Source: Gammaproteobacteria bacterium (GTDB taxonomy: Bacteria; Pseudomonadota; Gammaproteobacteria; Nevskiales; Nevskiaceae). From it: DNA of 64,000 bases. Below are positions 42,005 to 51,000 of the stretch, piece after piece. How positions within the stretch are numbered: position 1 is the first letter of the stretch; every line of letters starts with the position of its first letter. The position numbers and the translations under genes were made by a program. The notes beneath the pieces are model-generated. The model worked only from the letters and a program-made list of their open reading frames with translations, had not been told where the DNA came from and ran no database searches. The DNA lies in assembly GCA_026398815.1 (NCBI GenBank), contig JAPLSA010000006.1:62001-126000 (forward strand), written 5' to 3'.

Positions 42005-42928
42005 CTACCCGCGCGACAGCCGCTGGTGGAACGCCAGCAGCGCATCCAGCACCGCCTCCGGCGCCTCGGTCTGCGGGTAGTGGCCGACATCGGGGAGCAG
42101 GGTCACGTCCGGGTTCGGGATCAGCTGCCGATAGCGCTCGACCATGTGGGCGCCCGAGATCGGATCGAGCGCGCCATCGATCAGGTGCAGCGGCACTGCG
42201 GTGGTCTGCAGCGCACCGACCCAGCGGTCGCGGTGGGCACGGCGTTCGAGGATGTAGCGGATCAGCCGGTGCAGGCGCCGGTGGCCGTGGTCGTGCGCAA
42301 GCAGCGACCAGAACACCGTCAGTTCCTCGGCCGACGGCTTGGTCTGGGGGCCGAACACCAGTGAAAAGCTCGGCATGAAGCGCTTTTCGCTGATGGTGGC
42401 CGCCACCAGCGGCCCGAGCCGCGACAGCAGCAGCTTCTGGGCGCGCGAGGCGCGATGGGTTTCCGGGAACAGGCCGCCGTTGAGCAGCACGCAGGACGCG
42501 ATTTCCAGCGAATGGTCGCCGAGCTCGCGCCGTTCGGCGTCGCGGGCCAGCAGTTCCTGGGCGACGGTGTCGCCGACGTCATGGGCCAGCAGGTGCACGC
42601 GGCGCACGCCGCGATCGCGCAGCAGCGCCTCGGCGATGTCGGCCTGGGTGCTGATCGGGTAATCCTGCCCGGCCGGCTTGGCCGAAAAGCCGTAGCCGAG
42701 CATGTCGAAGGCCAGCAGATGGCCGAAGTGCTGGGTCAGTCCGGCCCAGATCGGGTACCAGTCGAACGAGGCCGTCGGGAAGCCGTGCAGGCACAGCAGC
42801 GAGCTGGACTGGTCGATCGCCGCCCCGGCTTCGCGGACGAAGATGGCGTGGCCGCGATGCTGGAAACGCAGCCCGGCCGCCCGCCACTGCGCAAGCGCGG
42901 CAACGCTCAGGGCCGCCGTGCGGCTCAC
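42005..42928 (-). CDS. alpha/beta hydrolase resembling eukaryotic MEST/PEG1
   Basis: A 307-residue alpha/beta hydrolase with an Asp nucleophile in LLAHDVGDTVAQELLAR (Asp117), oxyanion region LCLHGFPTASFDWYPIW, an acidic residue in DGALDP and the base His283 in VGHYPQ. An Asp nucleophile is typical of epoxide hydrolases and dehalogenases. The run NGGLFPETHRASRAQKLL and later VFGPQTKPSAEEL and RDRWVGAL closely recall the vertebrate imprinted gene product MEST (NGGIFPETHR). The reaction is unknown. The GTG start overlaps the aldolase stop codon, so the two genes are coupled. Confidence 0.85.
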   Translation of the reverse strand: MSRTAALSVAALAQWRAAGLRFQHRGHAIFVREAGAAIDQSSSLLCLHGFPTASFDWYPIWAGLTQHFGHLLAFDMLGYGFSAKPAGQDYPISTQADIAEALLRDRGVRRVHLLAHDVGDTVAQELLARDAERRELGDHSLEIASCVLLNGGLFPETHRASRAQKLLLSRLGPLVAATISEKRFMPSFSLVFGPQTKPSAEELTVFWSLLAHDHGHRRLHRLIRYILERRAHRDRWVGALQTTAVPLHLIDGALDPISGAHMVERYRQLIPNPDVTLLPDVGHYPQTEAPEAVLDALLAFHQRLSRG

Positions 42929-43713
42929 GTGCGGTAGCTGGGGTCGACGCGATCGAGCTTGCGCAGCATCGCCGGCCAGACGAAGGCCGCGCCCTGGCCG
43001 CGCGTCGCTTCCTGCAGCTGGCGCATGCCGCCGTCGAGGATGTCCTGCGGAATCATCAGCAGGTTGTCGAGATTGGCACCGCCGGCGCCCATGGCCCGCA
43101 CCTGGATGTTGCAGGCGCTTTCGAAGATGTACATCGCCACCCAGGCTTCGGCGACCGAGCTGCCGACCGTCAGCAGGCCGTGGTTCTTCAGCATCAGATA
43201 GCTGTTGCGGCCGAGATCGCGGACCAGACGCGGCTTTTCGTCTTCCAGCAGCGCCACGCCTTCGTAGTCGTGATAGCCGAGGTTCGACATCACGAAGATC
43301 GACTGCTGGCTGATCGGCAGCAGGCCTTCCTTGCGCGCCGACACCGCCACGCCATTGGCGGAATGCACGTGCAGCACGCACTTCGCATCCTCGCGCGCGG
43401 CGTGCACTGCCGAATGGATCACGAAGCCGGCCGGATTGATCGGATACGGCGACTCCAGCACCTGCCGGCCTTCGAGATCGACCTTGACCAGGCTCGACGC
43501 GGTGATCTCGTCGAACAGGAAGCCGTAGGGGTTGATCAGGAAATGGTGCTCCGGCCCCGGCACGCGGGCGGAGATGTGGGTGAACACGAGATCCGACCAG
43601 CCGAACATCGCGACCAGCCGGTAGGCGGCGGCGAGATCGACCCTGAGCTGCCATTCCTCCGGCGACACCTTGCTGCGCACTTCTGGAATCACAAGCTTTT
43701 CGGGGGCGGTCAT
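42925..43713 (-). CDS. class II aldolase/adducin family protein
   Basis: A 262-residue member of the class II aldolase/adducin superfamily. Metal-ligand histidines lie in VLHVHSANG and LKNHGLLTVG, and the N-terminal TRxS-like region reads DLVFTHISARVPG. Such proteins include fuculose- and ribulose-phosphate aldolases and epimerases, but this long, non-sugar-phosphate branch is poorly characterised. It is the first gene of a minus-strand set followed by the MEST-like hydrolase and hydratase genes. The start is the ATG at 43711-43713 with GGAG upstream. Confidence 0.9.
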   Translation of the reverse strand: MTAPEKLVIPEVRSKVSPEEWQLRVDLAAAYRLVAMFGWSDLVFTHISARVPGPEHHFLINPYGFLFDEITASSLVKVDLEGRQVLESPYPINPAGFVIHSAVHAAREDAKCVLHVHSANGVAVSARKEGLLPISQQSIFVMSNLGYHDYEGVALLEDEKPRLVRDLGRNSYLMLKNHGLLTVGSSVAEAWVAMYIFESACNIQVRAMGAGGANLDNLLMIPQDILDGGMRQLQEATRGQGAAFVWPAMLRKLDRVDPSYRT

Positions 43714-43776
43714 GGCGGTCTCCTGCGTCCGGTGTCGGTGTCGTCGTGGCCGGGACGATGCCACAGCCCATGAGAA

Positions 43777-43808
43777 ACGGGCAGCCGGGTCATCCCCGGA
43801 CTGCCCGT
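43777..43808 (-). terminator. terminator downstream of aminotransferase gene
   Basis: ACGGGCAG pairs with CTGCCCGT, extended by CCGGG/CCCGG after one mismatch, around a short loop. On the minus strand the stem is followed by TTTCTC. It separates the aminotransferase gene from the aldolase-hydrolase-hydratase set. Confidence 0.7.
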
Positions 43809-43852
43809 CGGATGTCTGCGCACGGGGCCTTGCCGCCGCCCGGCGCGATCGC

Positions 43853-45070
43853 TCAGACCGCCGCTTCGGCCTTCCGCACCGTCGAGCGCGTGCGGCCGCT
43901 GACCTTGGCCAGCGCGTTCAGCAGCAGATCGACATGGCGTTCGGTGCAGCTCTGGCCCATCAGGCCGATGCGCCAGACCTTGCCAGCGAAATCGCCGAGG
44001 CCGGCGCCGATCTCCACACCATGGTCGTTGAGCAGCTGGCCACGACCGGCGGCGTCGTCGACCCCGTCCGGAATCCACACCGAGTTCAGCTGCGGCAGCC
44101 GCTCGCCCTTCGGCACCACGTACTTGAAGCCGAGGTCCTCGAGACCTTCGGCCAGCAGTGCATGGATGCGCGCATGGCGCGCCCAGCTGGCTTCCAGGCC
44201 TTCCTCGTGCAGCATCCGCAGCGCTTCGTGCAGGCCGAACAGCGCGTTGACCGGCGCGGTGTGGTGATAGGTGCGGCGCGCCGTGGCATTGCCGCCGCTG
44301 CCCCAGTAGCTCATCACCAGCGCCAGGTCCTGGAACCACGACACCACCGGCACCTTGCGGGACTTGACCCGTTCCACGGCGGCCGCCGAATAGCTGACCG
44401 GCGACAGCCCCGGCGGCGCCGACAGGCACTTCTGGGTCGCTGAGTACACCGCGTCGATGCCCCAGGCATCGACTTCCAGCGGCACGCCGGCCAGCGACGT
44501 CACCGCATCGCAGAGCGACAGCGCGCCATGGGCGCGGGCGATCGCGGCAATGGCTTTCGCGTCGGTCAATGCGCCGGTGGAGGTTTCCGCCTGCACGAAG
44601 GCCACCACCTTGGCGCCCGGGTTGGCCTTCAGCGCCGCCTCGACATCAGCCGGATCGACCGCCCGGCCCCACGGCGTGGCGACCTTGACGACCCTGGCGC
44701 CGGCCCGCTCGGCCATCGCGCAGATGCGGCCGCCGAACACGCCGTTGACGGCGACGATGATGGTGTCGCCCGGCTCGACCAGATTGACGACGCTGGTTTC
44801 CATGCCGATCGAGCCCGGCGCGGAAATCGCGAAGGTCAGGTCGTTCTCGGTACGGAAGGTCGCGCGCAGCAGCAGCTTGATCTCGTCCATCAGGCGCACG
44901 AACTCGGGATCGAGATGGCCGATGGTGCCCTGCGAGGCCGCAGCCAGCACGCGCGGGTGGACATCCGACGGACCTGGGCCCATCAGCACCCGCTTGGGCG
45001 CACTGAAGCCGCCGATGCCGGCCAGACCGGAGCTGAGAAGTGGCGTTGCGGGAGCGGTGGGCGTCGGCAT
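43853..45070 (-). CDS. serine/alanine-glyoxylate aminotransferase
   Basis: A 405-residue class V PLP-dependent aminotransferase. The Schiff-base lysine is Lys214 in YSATQKCLSAPPG, with the cofactor Asp in LCDAVTSLAG. The N-terminal MGPGPSDVHPRVL and C-terminal WRIGLMGQSC are typical of alanine/serine-glyoxylate aminotransferases. The enzyme transfers an amino group to glyoxylate, a role in photorespiration-like or purine/C2 metabolism. The start is ATG 45070, and a longer in-frame extension upstream is rejected for poor coding character. A terminator follows. Confidence 0.93.
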   Translation of the reverse strand: MPTPTAPATPLLSSGLAGIGGFSAPKRVLMGPGPSDVHPRVLAAASQGTIGHLDPEFVRLMDEIKLLLRATFRTENDLTFAISAPGSIGMETSVVNLVEPGDTIIVAVNGVFGGRICAMAERAGARVVKVATPWGRAVDPADVEAALKANPGAKVVAFVQAETSTGALTDAKAIAAIARAHGALSLCDAVTSLAGVPLEVDAWGIDAVYSATQKCLSAPPGLSPVSYSAAAVERVKSRKVPVVSWFQDLALVMSYWGSGGNATARRTYHHTAPVNALFGLHEALRMLHEEGLEASWARHARIHALLAEGLEDLGFKYVVPKGERLPQLNSVWIPDGVDDAAGRGQLLNDHGVEIGAGLGDFAGKVWRIGLMGQSCTERHVDLLLNALAKVSGRTRSTVRKAEAAV

Positions 45071-45361
45071 TGGATGACCTGTCGGTGAGCGTCGGTGGCG
45101 GGCGGTCGAGGCAGCGGCGGCAGCACCCGGCACATCGCGCGTCTCGACTCGACGGTCCGGGCAGACTTTCAAATAGGCTTTTATTAGCCGAAACAAGCCA
45201 CTAGAGCCTGTCGCGGCCGCGCAGTACATGCCTGCCGCGCGCCGACGTCAAGCCATGTGCGCGCAGCGCAGCCGCGCGGTTCCGGCTTTCCGCAGCCGAT
45301 GCCGCTTGGAATGGCGGGGTCATTGCGGCATCGTCCATCCACTTCCCCGCCCGGACCGGTC
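45071..45361. other. divergent intergenic region with AT-rich island
   Basis: This 291-base gap lies between the aminotransferase gene (minus) and the DUF2461 gene (plus). Its main feature is an AT-rich island at about 45170-45200 in otherwise GC-rich DNA. It includes GGCTTTTATTAGCC, a short stem-loop whose reverse strand (TTGTTT ... TATTTG) could provide promoter boxes for the aminotransferase gene. I see no gene here. Confidence 0.4.
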
Positions 45362-46099
45362 ATGCCGAAAGCCACGCCGTACTTCACGCCCGCCACGCTG
45401 CAGTTCCTGCGCGACCTGGCCGCCAACAACAGCCGCGAGTGGTTCACCGCCCACAAGCGCGACTACGAGCAGCAGGTGAAGCTGCCGTTCCTGCGCCTGA
45501 TCGGCGATCTCGATGCGCCGCTGAAGGCGATCAGCGCCCAGTACGTGGCCAATCCGAAGCCGGTCGGCGGCTCGATGTTCCGCATCCATCGCGACACCCG
45601 CTTTGCCGCCGACAAGACGCCGTACAAGCCCTGGGCCGGCGCCAGCTTCTATCACCAGGCCACGCGCGCGGTGATCCGGGGCGGCGATGCCGACCAGGGC
45701 ACCATGGGCCGGCTCGACGCGCCCGGCTTCTACCTGCACATCAAGCCCGGCGACAGCTTCTGCGGCGGCGGCATCTGGCATCCGCAGCCGGAAACCCTGA
45801 AGCGCATCCGCACCTACCTGGTCAACAACCCGACCAGCTGGAAAGCCGCCACCCGCTCGGCCGCGTTCCGCAAGACCTTCGGCGACCTCGGCGGCGACAG
45901 CGCCAAGCGGGTGCCGGCCGGCTACGACCCGGCGCACGAGCTGATCGACGACATCAAGCGCAAGGACTACATCGCCTCGGTCGCGCTCGACGACGACACC
46001 CTGCTCGCCCCGGACCTGCTGAAGCGCATCGTCCGCCACTACGAGCAGGTCGGCCCGCTGATCGACTGGCTGTGCGGGGCGCTGGATCTGGACTACTGA
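45362..46099 (+). CDS. DUF2461 (TIGR02453) family protein
   Basis: A 245-residue DUF2461 protein. Family motifs are FTPATLQFLRDLAANNSREWF, FRIHRDTRFAADKTPYKPW, FYLHIKPGDSFCGGGIWHP and the C-terminal LPRGYDPAH-like RVPAGYDPAHE. The function is unknown across the family. Some members occur near restriction or metabolism genes, but nothing here narrows it. The ATG at 45362 is used because upstream codons look non-coding. A perfect hairpin follows the stop. Confidence 0.93.
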   Translation: MPKATPYFTPATLQFLRDLAANNSREWFTAHKRDYEQQVKLPFLRLIGDLDAPLKAISAQYVANPKPVGGSMFRIHRDTRFAADKTPYKPWAGASFYHQATRAVIRGGDADQGTMGRLDAPGFYLHIKPGDSFCGGGIWHPQPETLKRIRTYLVNNPTSWKAATRSAAFRKTFGDLGGDSAKRVPAGYDPAHELIDDIKRKDYIASVALDDDTLLAPDLLKRIVRHYEQVGPLIDWLCGALDLDY

Positions 46100-46120
46100 G
46101 CCGGCGGCGCCAGACCAGAC

Positions 46121-46140
46121 GACCCCGCCGAAGCGGGGTC
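46121..46140. terminator. hairpin between convergent DUF2461 and DUF5666 genes
   Basis: GACCCCGC and GCGGGGTC form a perfect 8-bp stem with a CGAA tetraloop, 22 bases beyond the DUF2461 stop codon. It can terminate either convergent gene; the T-run is weak. Confidence 0.7.
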
Positions 46141-46177
46141 GACCAGCGGCCAGCCGCCGACTGCTGCAGGCAGGGCT

Positions 46178-47659
46178 TCAGTCCTCAAGCTCGAAGCGCA
46201 GACCGGTGACCGCGTTGCCGGCGCCGAGCGTGCCCTTCACTTCCAGCCGCTGGCCGACGCTCAGGCCGTTCCAGAACTGATCGGCGGTAAGCGGGTGGTC
46301 GTTGCGGCTGCCGTAGTAGCGGGCGCTGTCGGACGGGGTGACGACATAGCCGTTGAGGCTCATCTGGCGGCTGCCGGGCGCGTCGACGAAGGCACTGACG
46401 CCGCCTTCGATCTCGAATTCGCCGATCCGGCCGTCGCCGTCGGCGCGGTCGTCGAAGGCGACCTTGGTCGCGTACAGGCGGCCGGCTTCGACGCGCGTCG
46501 AGCGGAACTTCACTTCGACGTAGTCGCCGACCCGCAGGTCAGCCAGCGTGGCATCGCTGTCGTCGCGATCGAAGACGGTGGCGCTGTCGACGAAGTAGCC
46601 GGTGCCGCCCAGTTCGAAGGTACCGGCGGCGGCATCAACCGCCGACAGCGCGCCCTTCACTTCGCCGTCGGCGCGGCCATCGCCACCGCGCCGCTGCTTG
46701 ACCTTCACGTCGCGGGCAAGGATCAGGCTGGCGTCGGCAGCATCGAAGCGGCCTTCGACTTCGATCCGGGCGCCGTCGACCAGCGTGCCGCGCACCCGGG
46801 CACCGGCGTAGGACACGCGGTAGCCGAGCGCCCGGAAAGTCTGGGCAGCGGGATCGAGATCCGACACCGGGCCTTCCACTTCCACCTCGGCGCTGCGCTG
46901 GCCTTCGGCGCGCTTCACCTCGACGCGGCTGGCGGTCAGCAGGCTGCCGTCCAGCGTGCCGTTGACCTCGACGCGAACGCCATCGGCAAGCAGGCCTTCG
47001 ACGCTGGCACCGGCGTAGTCGACCTGCAAACTGCCGATGCCGAAGCGGCGCGCACTGCTGTCGAGGCCGGCGATGTCGCCGTACAGCTCGATGCCGGTAT
47101 AGCCCGGCTGGCCGGCACGCAGGCGCTTGCGCTCGATGCGGGTCGCGAGAATCGCGCCCGATGCCTGCCGGGCGCCGGACACCTCGACGTAGTCGCCGGC
47201 CGTGAAGTCGGCAAGCGTCAGGCTCGAATAGCTGTCATCGGCGTTGTCGTCGTACAGCTGCGTCAGCGCGTCGACCTGCACGGTCTGGCCGGCTACCACC
47301 AGCGTCGAGGCGGCCAGGTCGATGCTGCTGACGGCGCTTTCCACTTCGATGCGGACATCGGTCGCGGTGACCGTGTAGGCGCTGAGCCCGGCGGTCTGGC
47401 CGAGGGTGCTGGCGACGATCACATCACCGGGCTGGACATCGGCGATCGAGCCGCTCTTGCCGTTGACGGTGACCGGGCCGCTGACGGTCATCGCCGCGCC
47501 GCCGAGGCTCAGCGCGCCGGGGCTGCCGGACACCACGCCGGCCACCGAAGCCGGCGCCAGCGTGGCCTCGGTGTTGCTGCCGCCACCGCCGCCGCAGGCG
47601 CTGATCAGGGTCATCGCCACCAGGCTGGCAAACGGCAGGCGCAGGGGAATCGGGTTCAT
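46178..47659 (-). CDS. DUF5666 repeat lipoprotein
   Basis: A 493-residue predicted lipoprotein. The signal peptide ends in the lipobox LISAC (Cys22), followed by a GGGGGSN linker. The mature part is built of five or six tandem units of the DUF5666 type, each with a beta-rich pattern such as VEVEGPVSDLDPAAQTF, then YAGARVRGTLVDGARIEVEG. The units share the motif G-x-R-V/I-EV-x-G. It is probably exported, beta-rich and involved in envelope or metal/solute binding, but the function is unproven. Located downstream of the RND efflux operon on the same strand, about 100 bases away. Confidence 0.85.
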   Translation of the reverse strand: MNPIPLRLPFASLVAMTLISACGGGGGSNTEATLAPASVAGVVSGSPGALSLGGAAMTVSGPVTVNGKSGSIADVQPGDVIVASTLGQTAGLSAYTVTATDVRIEVESAVSSIDLAASTLVVAGQTVQVDALTQLYDDNADDSYSSLTLADFTAGDYVEVSGARQASGAILATRIERKRLRAGQPGYTGIELYGDIAGLDSSARRFGIGSLQVDYAGASVEGLLADGVRVEVNGTLDGSLLTASRVEVKRAEGQRSAEVEVEGPVSDLDPAAQTFRALGYRVSYAGARVRGTLVDGARIEVEGRFDAADASLILARDVKVKQRRGGDGRADGEVKGALSAVDAAAGTFELGGTGYFVDSATVFDRDDSDATLADLRVGDYVEVKFRSTRVEAGRLYATKVAFDDRADGDGRIGEFEIEGGVSAFVDAPGSRQMSLNGYVVTPSDSARYYGSRNDHPLTADQFWNGLSVGQRLEVKGTLGAGNAVTGLRFELED

Positions 47660-47757
47660 CGCAATCTCCTCGTGACAACGGAATGGAAGGTTTCATCGGC
47701 GTGGGCGGCGGCGGGCTGCCGCAGCGGTCTGCTCGAATAACGATCCACCGCCGGCGT

Positions 47758-48063
47758 TTATTCCCCGGCCAGCAGCAGGATTCGCTGCAGCGGCGGCGCC
47801 AGCGCCGGATGGGCGGCGAAGCAACGGTCGACTTCGGCGGCGATGCGCGCCGCGTCCGCACGGCTGGCGAACAGCTCGAAGCGCTGGCGCTGCCGCCGGC
47901 CGCGCACCTGCTCGCGCCGGTTGCGGTACGGCGCGGTTCCGCCGGCCAGTTCGACCGGCGTCTGGTACCAGCCCTCGGCCAGGCCCAGCCCGGCCAGCAG
48001 GTCGGCCAGCCGCTCGGCGCTGTCCGGCTCGGCGATCAGCAGCAGCATCACGTCGGCGTTCAT
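47758..48063 (-). CDS. DUF3240 family protein, associated with RND efflux
   Basis: A 101-residue protein with a ferredoxin-like beta-alpha pattern (MLLLIAEPDSAERLADLLAG, RFELFASRADAARIAAEVD). It matches the DUF3240 family, which is often encoded immediately after CzcA/CusA-type pump genes. The ATG overlaps the pump stop codon by four bases, so it is made with the pump. A regulatory or metal-related accessory role is inferred from this linkage. Confidence 0.8.
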   Translation of the reverse strand: MNADVMLLLIAEPDSAERLADLLAGLGLAEGWYQTPVELAGGTAPYRNRREQVRGRRQRQRFELFASRADAARIAAEVDRCFAAHPALAPPLQRILLLAGE

Positions 48064-51000
48064 GCCGGCACTCCAGTGGTCGCGACCCGGCCGAAGGCGT
48101 GGCGTAAGTACAGGATCGGCAGCAGGATCAGGGTCAGCAGGGTCGAGCTGATCAGCCCGCCGATCACCACGATCGCCAGCGGCCGCTGGATCTCCGAACC
48201 CGGCCCGGTGGCGAACAGCAGCGGTACCAGGCCGAGCGCGGCGATCGCCGCCGTCATCACCACCGGCCGCAGCCGGCGCGCCGCGCCCTGCACCACCGCC
48301 TCGTGCAGGCTCAGGCCATCGGCGCGCAGCTGGTTGAAGCAGGTCACCAGCACGATGCCGTTCAGCACCGCGATGCCGAGCAGCGCGATGAAGCCGACCG
48401 AGGCCGGCACCGACAGGTATTCGCCGGACAGGCCCAGCGCGAACACGCCGCCGATCATCGCGAACGGGATGTTCAGCAGCACCAGCGCGGCCTGGCGCAG
48501 CGAGCCGAAGGTCGACAACAGCAGCAGGAAGATCAGGCCGATGGCGATCGGCACCACGATCGACAGCCGCCGCGCGGCGCGCTGCTGGTTCTCGAACTCC
48601 CCACCCCAGCTCAAGCTGTAGCCGGCATCGAGCTTCACCGCCGCCGCGACCTCGGCCTTGGCTTCCTCGACGAAGCCGACCAGATCGCGGCCGCGCACGT
48701 TGGCGATCACCACGACATTGCGGTTTCCGAGTTCGCGGTTGACCTGCACCGGGCCCTCGACGCGCTCCAGCCGGGCGACTGCCGACAGCGGCACGGTTCT
48801 GCCATCGGCCAGCGCGATCGGCAGCTGGTCAAGCAGCGCCGGCGCGGCGCGCAGCGTCTCCGGGCCTTTCAGGGTCAGCGCCAGACGGCGGCCGTCGCGA
48901 TGCACGGTGCCGACCCGGGTGCCTTCGATCTGCGCGCGCAGCAGCGCCTCCAGCGCATCGACCGACAGGCCGAGGCGGCCGGCCGCCGCCAGATCGACAG
49001 CGATCCGCAGGTACTGCACGCCACTGTTGGCGGTGTAGTAGACGTCTTCGGCGCCGTTCAGGCCGCGCAGTTCGGCGGCGATTGCCTCGGCCTTGGCATT
49101 GAGCTGGCCCAGGTCCGGCCCGAACAGGCGGATCGCGACATCGCCTCGGACGCCAAGGATCATTTCCGAAACCCGCATCTGGATCGGCTGCGTGAAGGCG
49201 TAGGCGACGCCGGGGAAATCGGCGAGCACCTTGCGGATCTCGTCGGCCAGCACGTCCTTGTCCGGGTTGCGCCATTCCTTGCTCGGCTTCAGCGCCAGGA
49301 AGGTGTCGGTCTGGTTCAGGCCCATCGGGTCGAGGCCGATCTCGTCGGCACCGGCGCGGGCCACCACCATCGCCACTTCCGGCACCCGCGCCAGCAGCGC
49401 CTGCTGAAAGCGGCTGTCGAGCGCCAGCGACGCATCCAGCCCCACCGACGGCAGCTTTTCCAGCTGCACGATCAGGCTGCCCTCGTCCATCGTCGGCAGG
49501 AAGGTCTTGCCGATCCGCGCATAGACGATGCCCGCCGCCAGCAGGCCGATCAGCGCCGTGGCGATCACGGCTTGCGGCCGGGCCAGCGCCCGCAGCAGCA
49601 GCGGCGCATAGAGCGCGGCGAGCTTGCGGACGATCCACGGCTCGGCGTGTGCGCCGTCGTGCAGCAGCCGCGCGGCCAGCACCGGAATCACCGTCAGCGA
49701 CAGCAAGAGCGAGGACGCCAGCGCGAACACGATGGTCAGCGCCACCGGCGCGAACAGCTTGCCTTCCAGGCCCTGCAGGGTCAGCAGCGGCAGGAACACC
49801 AGGATGATGATGACGATGCCGACCGCGATCGGCCCGGCCACCTCGCGCACCGCGCGGGCGATCTGGAAATCGCGCGGCCGGGCCGGGTCCGGCACCGCCA
49901 GCCGGGCGACGATGTTCTCGACCACCACCACCGCCGCGTCGACCAGCATGCCGATGGCGATCGCCAGCCCGCCGAGGCTCATCAGGTTGGCGCTGATGCC
50001 GAACAGCCGCATCAGCAGGAAGGTGCTGAGCGCCGACAGCGGCAGGATCAGCGCCACCGCGACCGCCGCACGGACATTGCCGAGGAAGGCCACCAGCAGC
50101 GCCAGCACCAGCACCACCGCCTCGATCAGCGATTTCGACACGGTGTCGACCGCGCGGCTGACCAGGTCGCCACGGTCATAGAAGGTCTGCACGGTGATGC
50201 CTTCGGGCAGAGTCGGCCGCAGTTCGTCGAGCTTGGCGCGCACGCCGGCCACCACTTCGCGGGCATTGGCGCCGCGCAGGCCGAGCACCAGGCCTTCGAC
50301 CGTTTCGCCGCTGCCGTTGCGGGTCACGCCGCCGTAGCGGGTGACGCTGCCGATGCGCACCTCGGCGACCTCGCCCAGCCGCACCACGCCGCCCTCGGCT
50401 TCGCTGCGCAGCACCACGGCGCGCAGGTCATCGAGCGTGCGCAGGCTGCCTTCGGTGCGCACCAGCAGCGTTTCCTCGCCTTCGCTCATGCGCCCGGCGC
50501 CGTCGTTGCGGTTGTTCGCGGCCAGCGCCATCTGCAGCTTTTCAAAGGAGAGGCCGCGCGCCGCCAGGGCCTGCGGCGACGGCACCACCTCGAAGCTTTC
50601 GACGTGGCCGCCAAGCGCGTTGACATCGGCCACACCGGGCACCGTGCGCAGCGCCGGGCGGATCGTCCAGTCGAGCAGCCGGCGGCGTTCGGCGAGGCTG
50701 GCGGTGTCGCTTTCGATGGTGAACATGAACATCTCGCCGAGCGGCGTGGTCAGCGGCGCGACACCGCCCGAGACGCCGGCCGGAAGGTCGGCCATCACTC
50801 CGTTCAGGCGTTCGGCCACCTGGTTGCGCGCCCAGTAGATGTCGGTGCCCTCGAGGAAATCGACGGTGATGTCGGCCAGGCCGTACTTGCTGGTCGAGCG
50901 CAGCATCGACTGCTTCGGCAGGCCCAGCATCTCGACCTCGATCGGCGCAGTGATCCGCGCCTCGATCTCCTCCGGCGTCATGCCCGGCGCCTTCAGGATG

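Noticed and set aside
43071-43764. Upstream starts for the class II aldolase and the fused aldolase-hydrolase frame on the minus strand
   Set aside because: The hydrolase frame is open across the aldolase gene, but its coding character begins at the GTG overlapping the aldolase stop; the aldolase start is ATG 43713.
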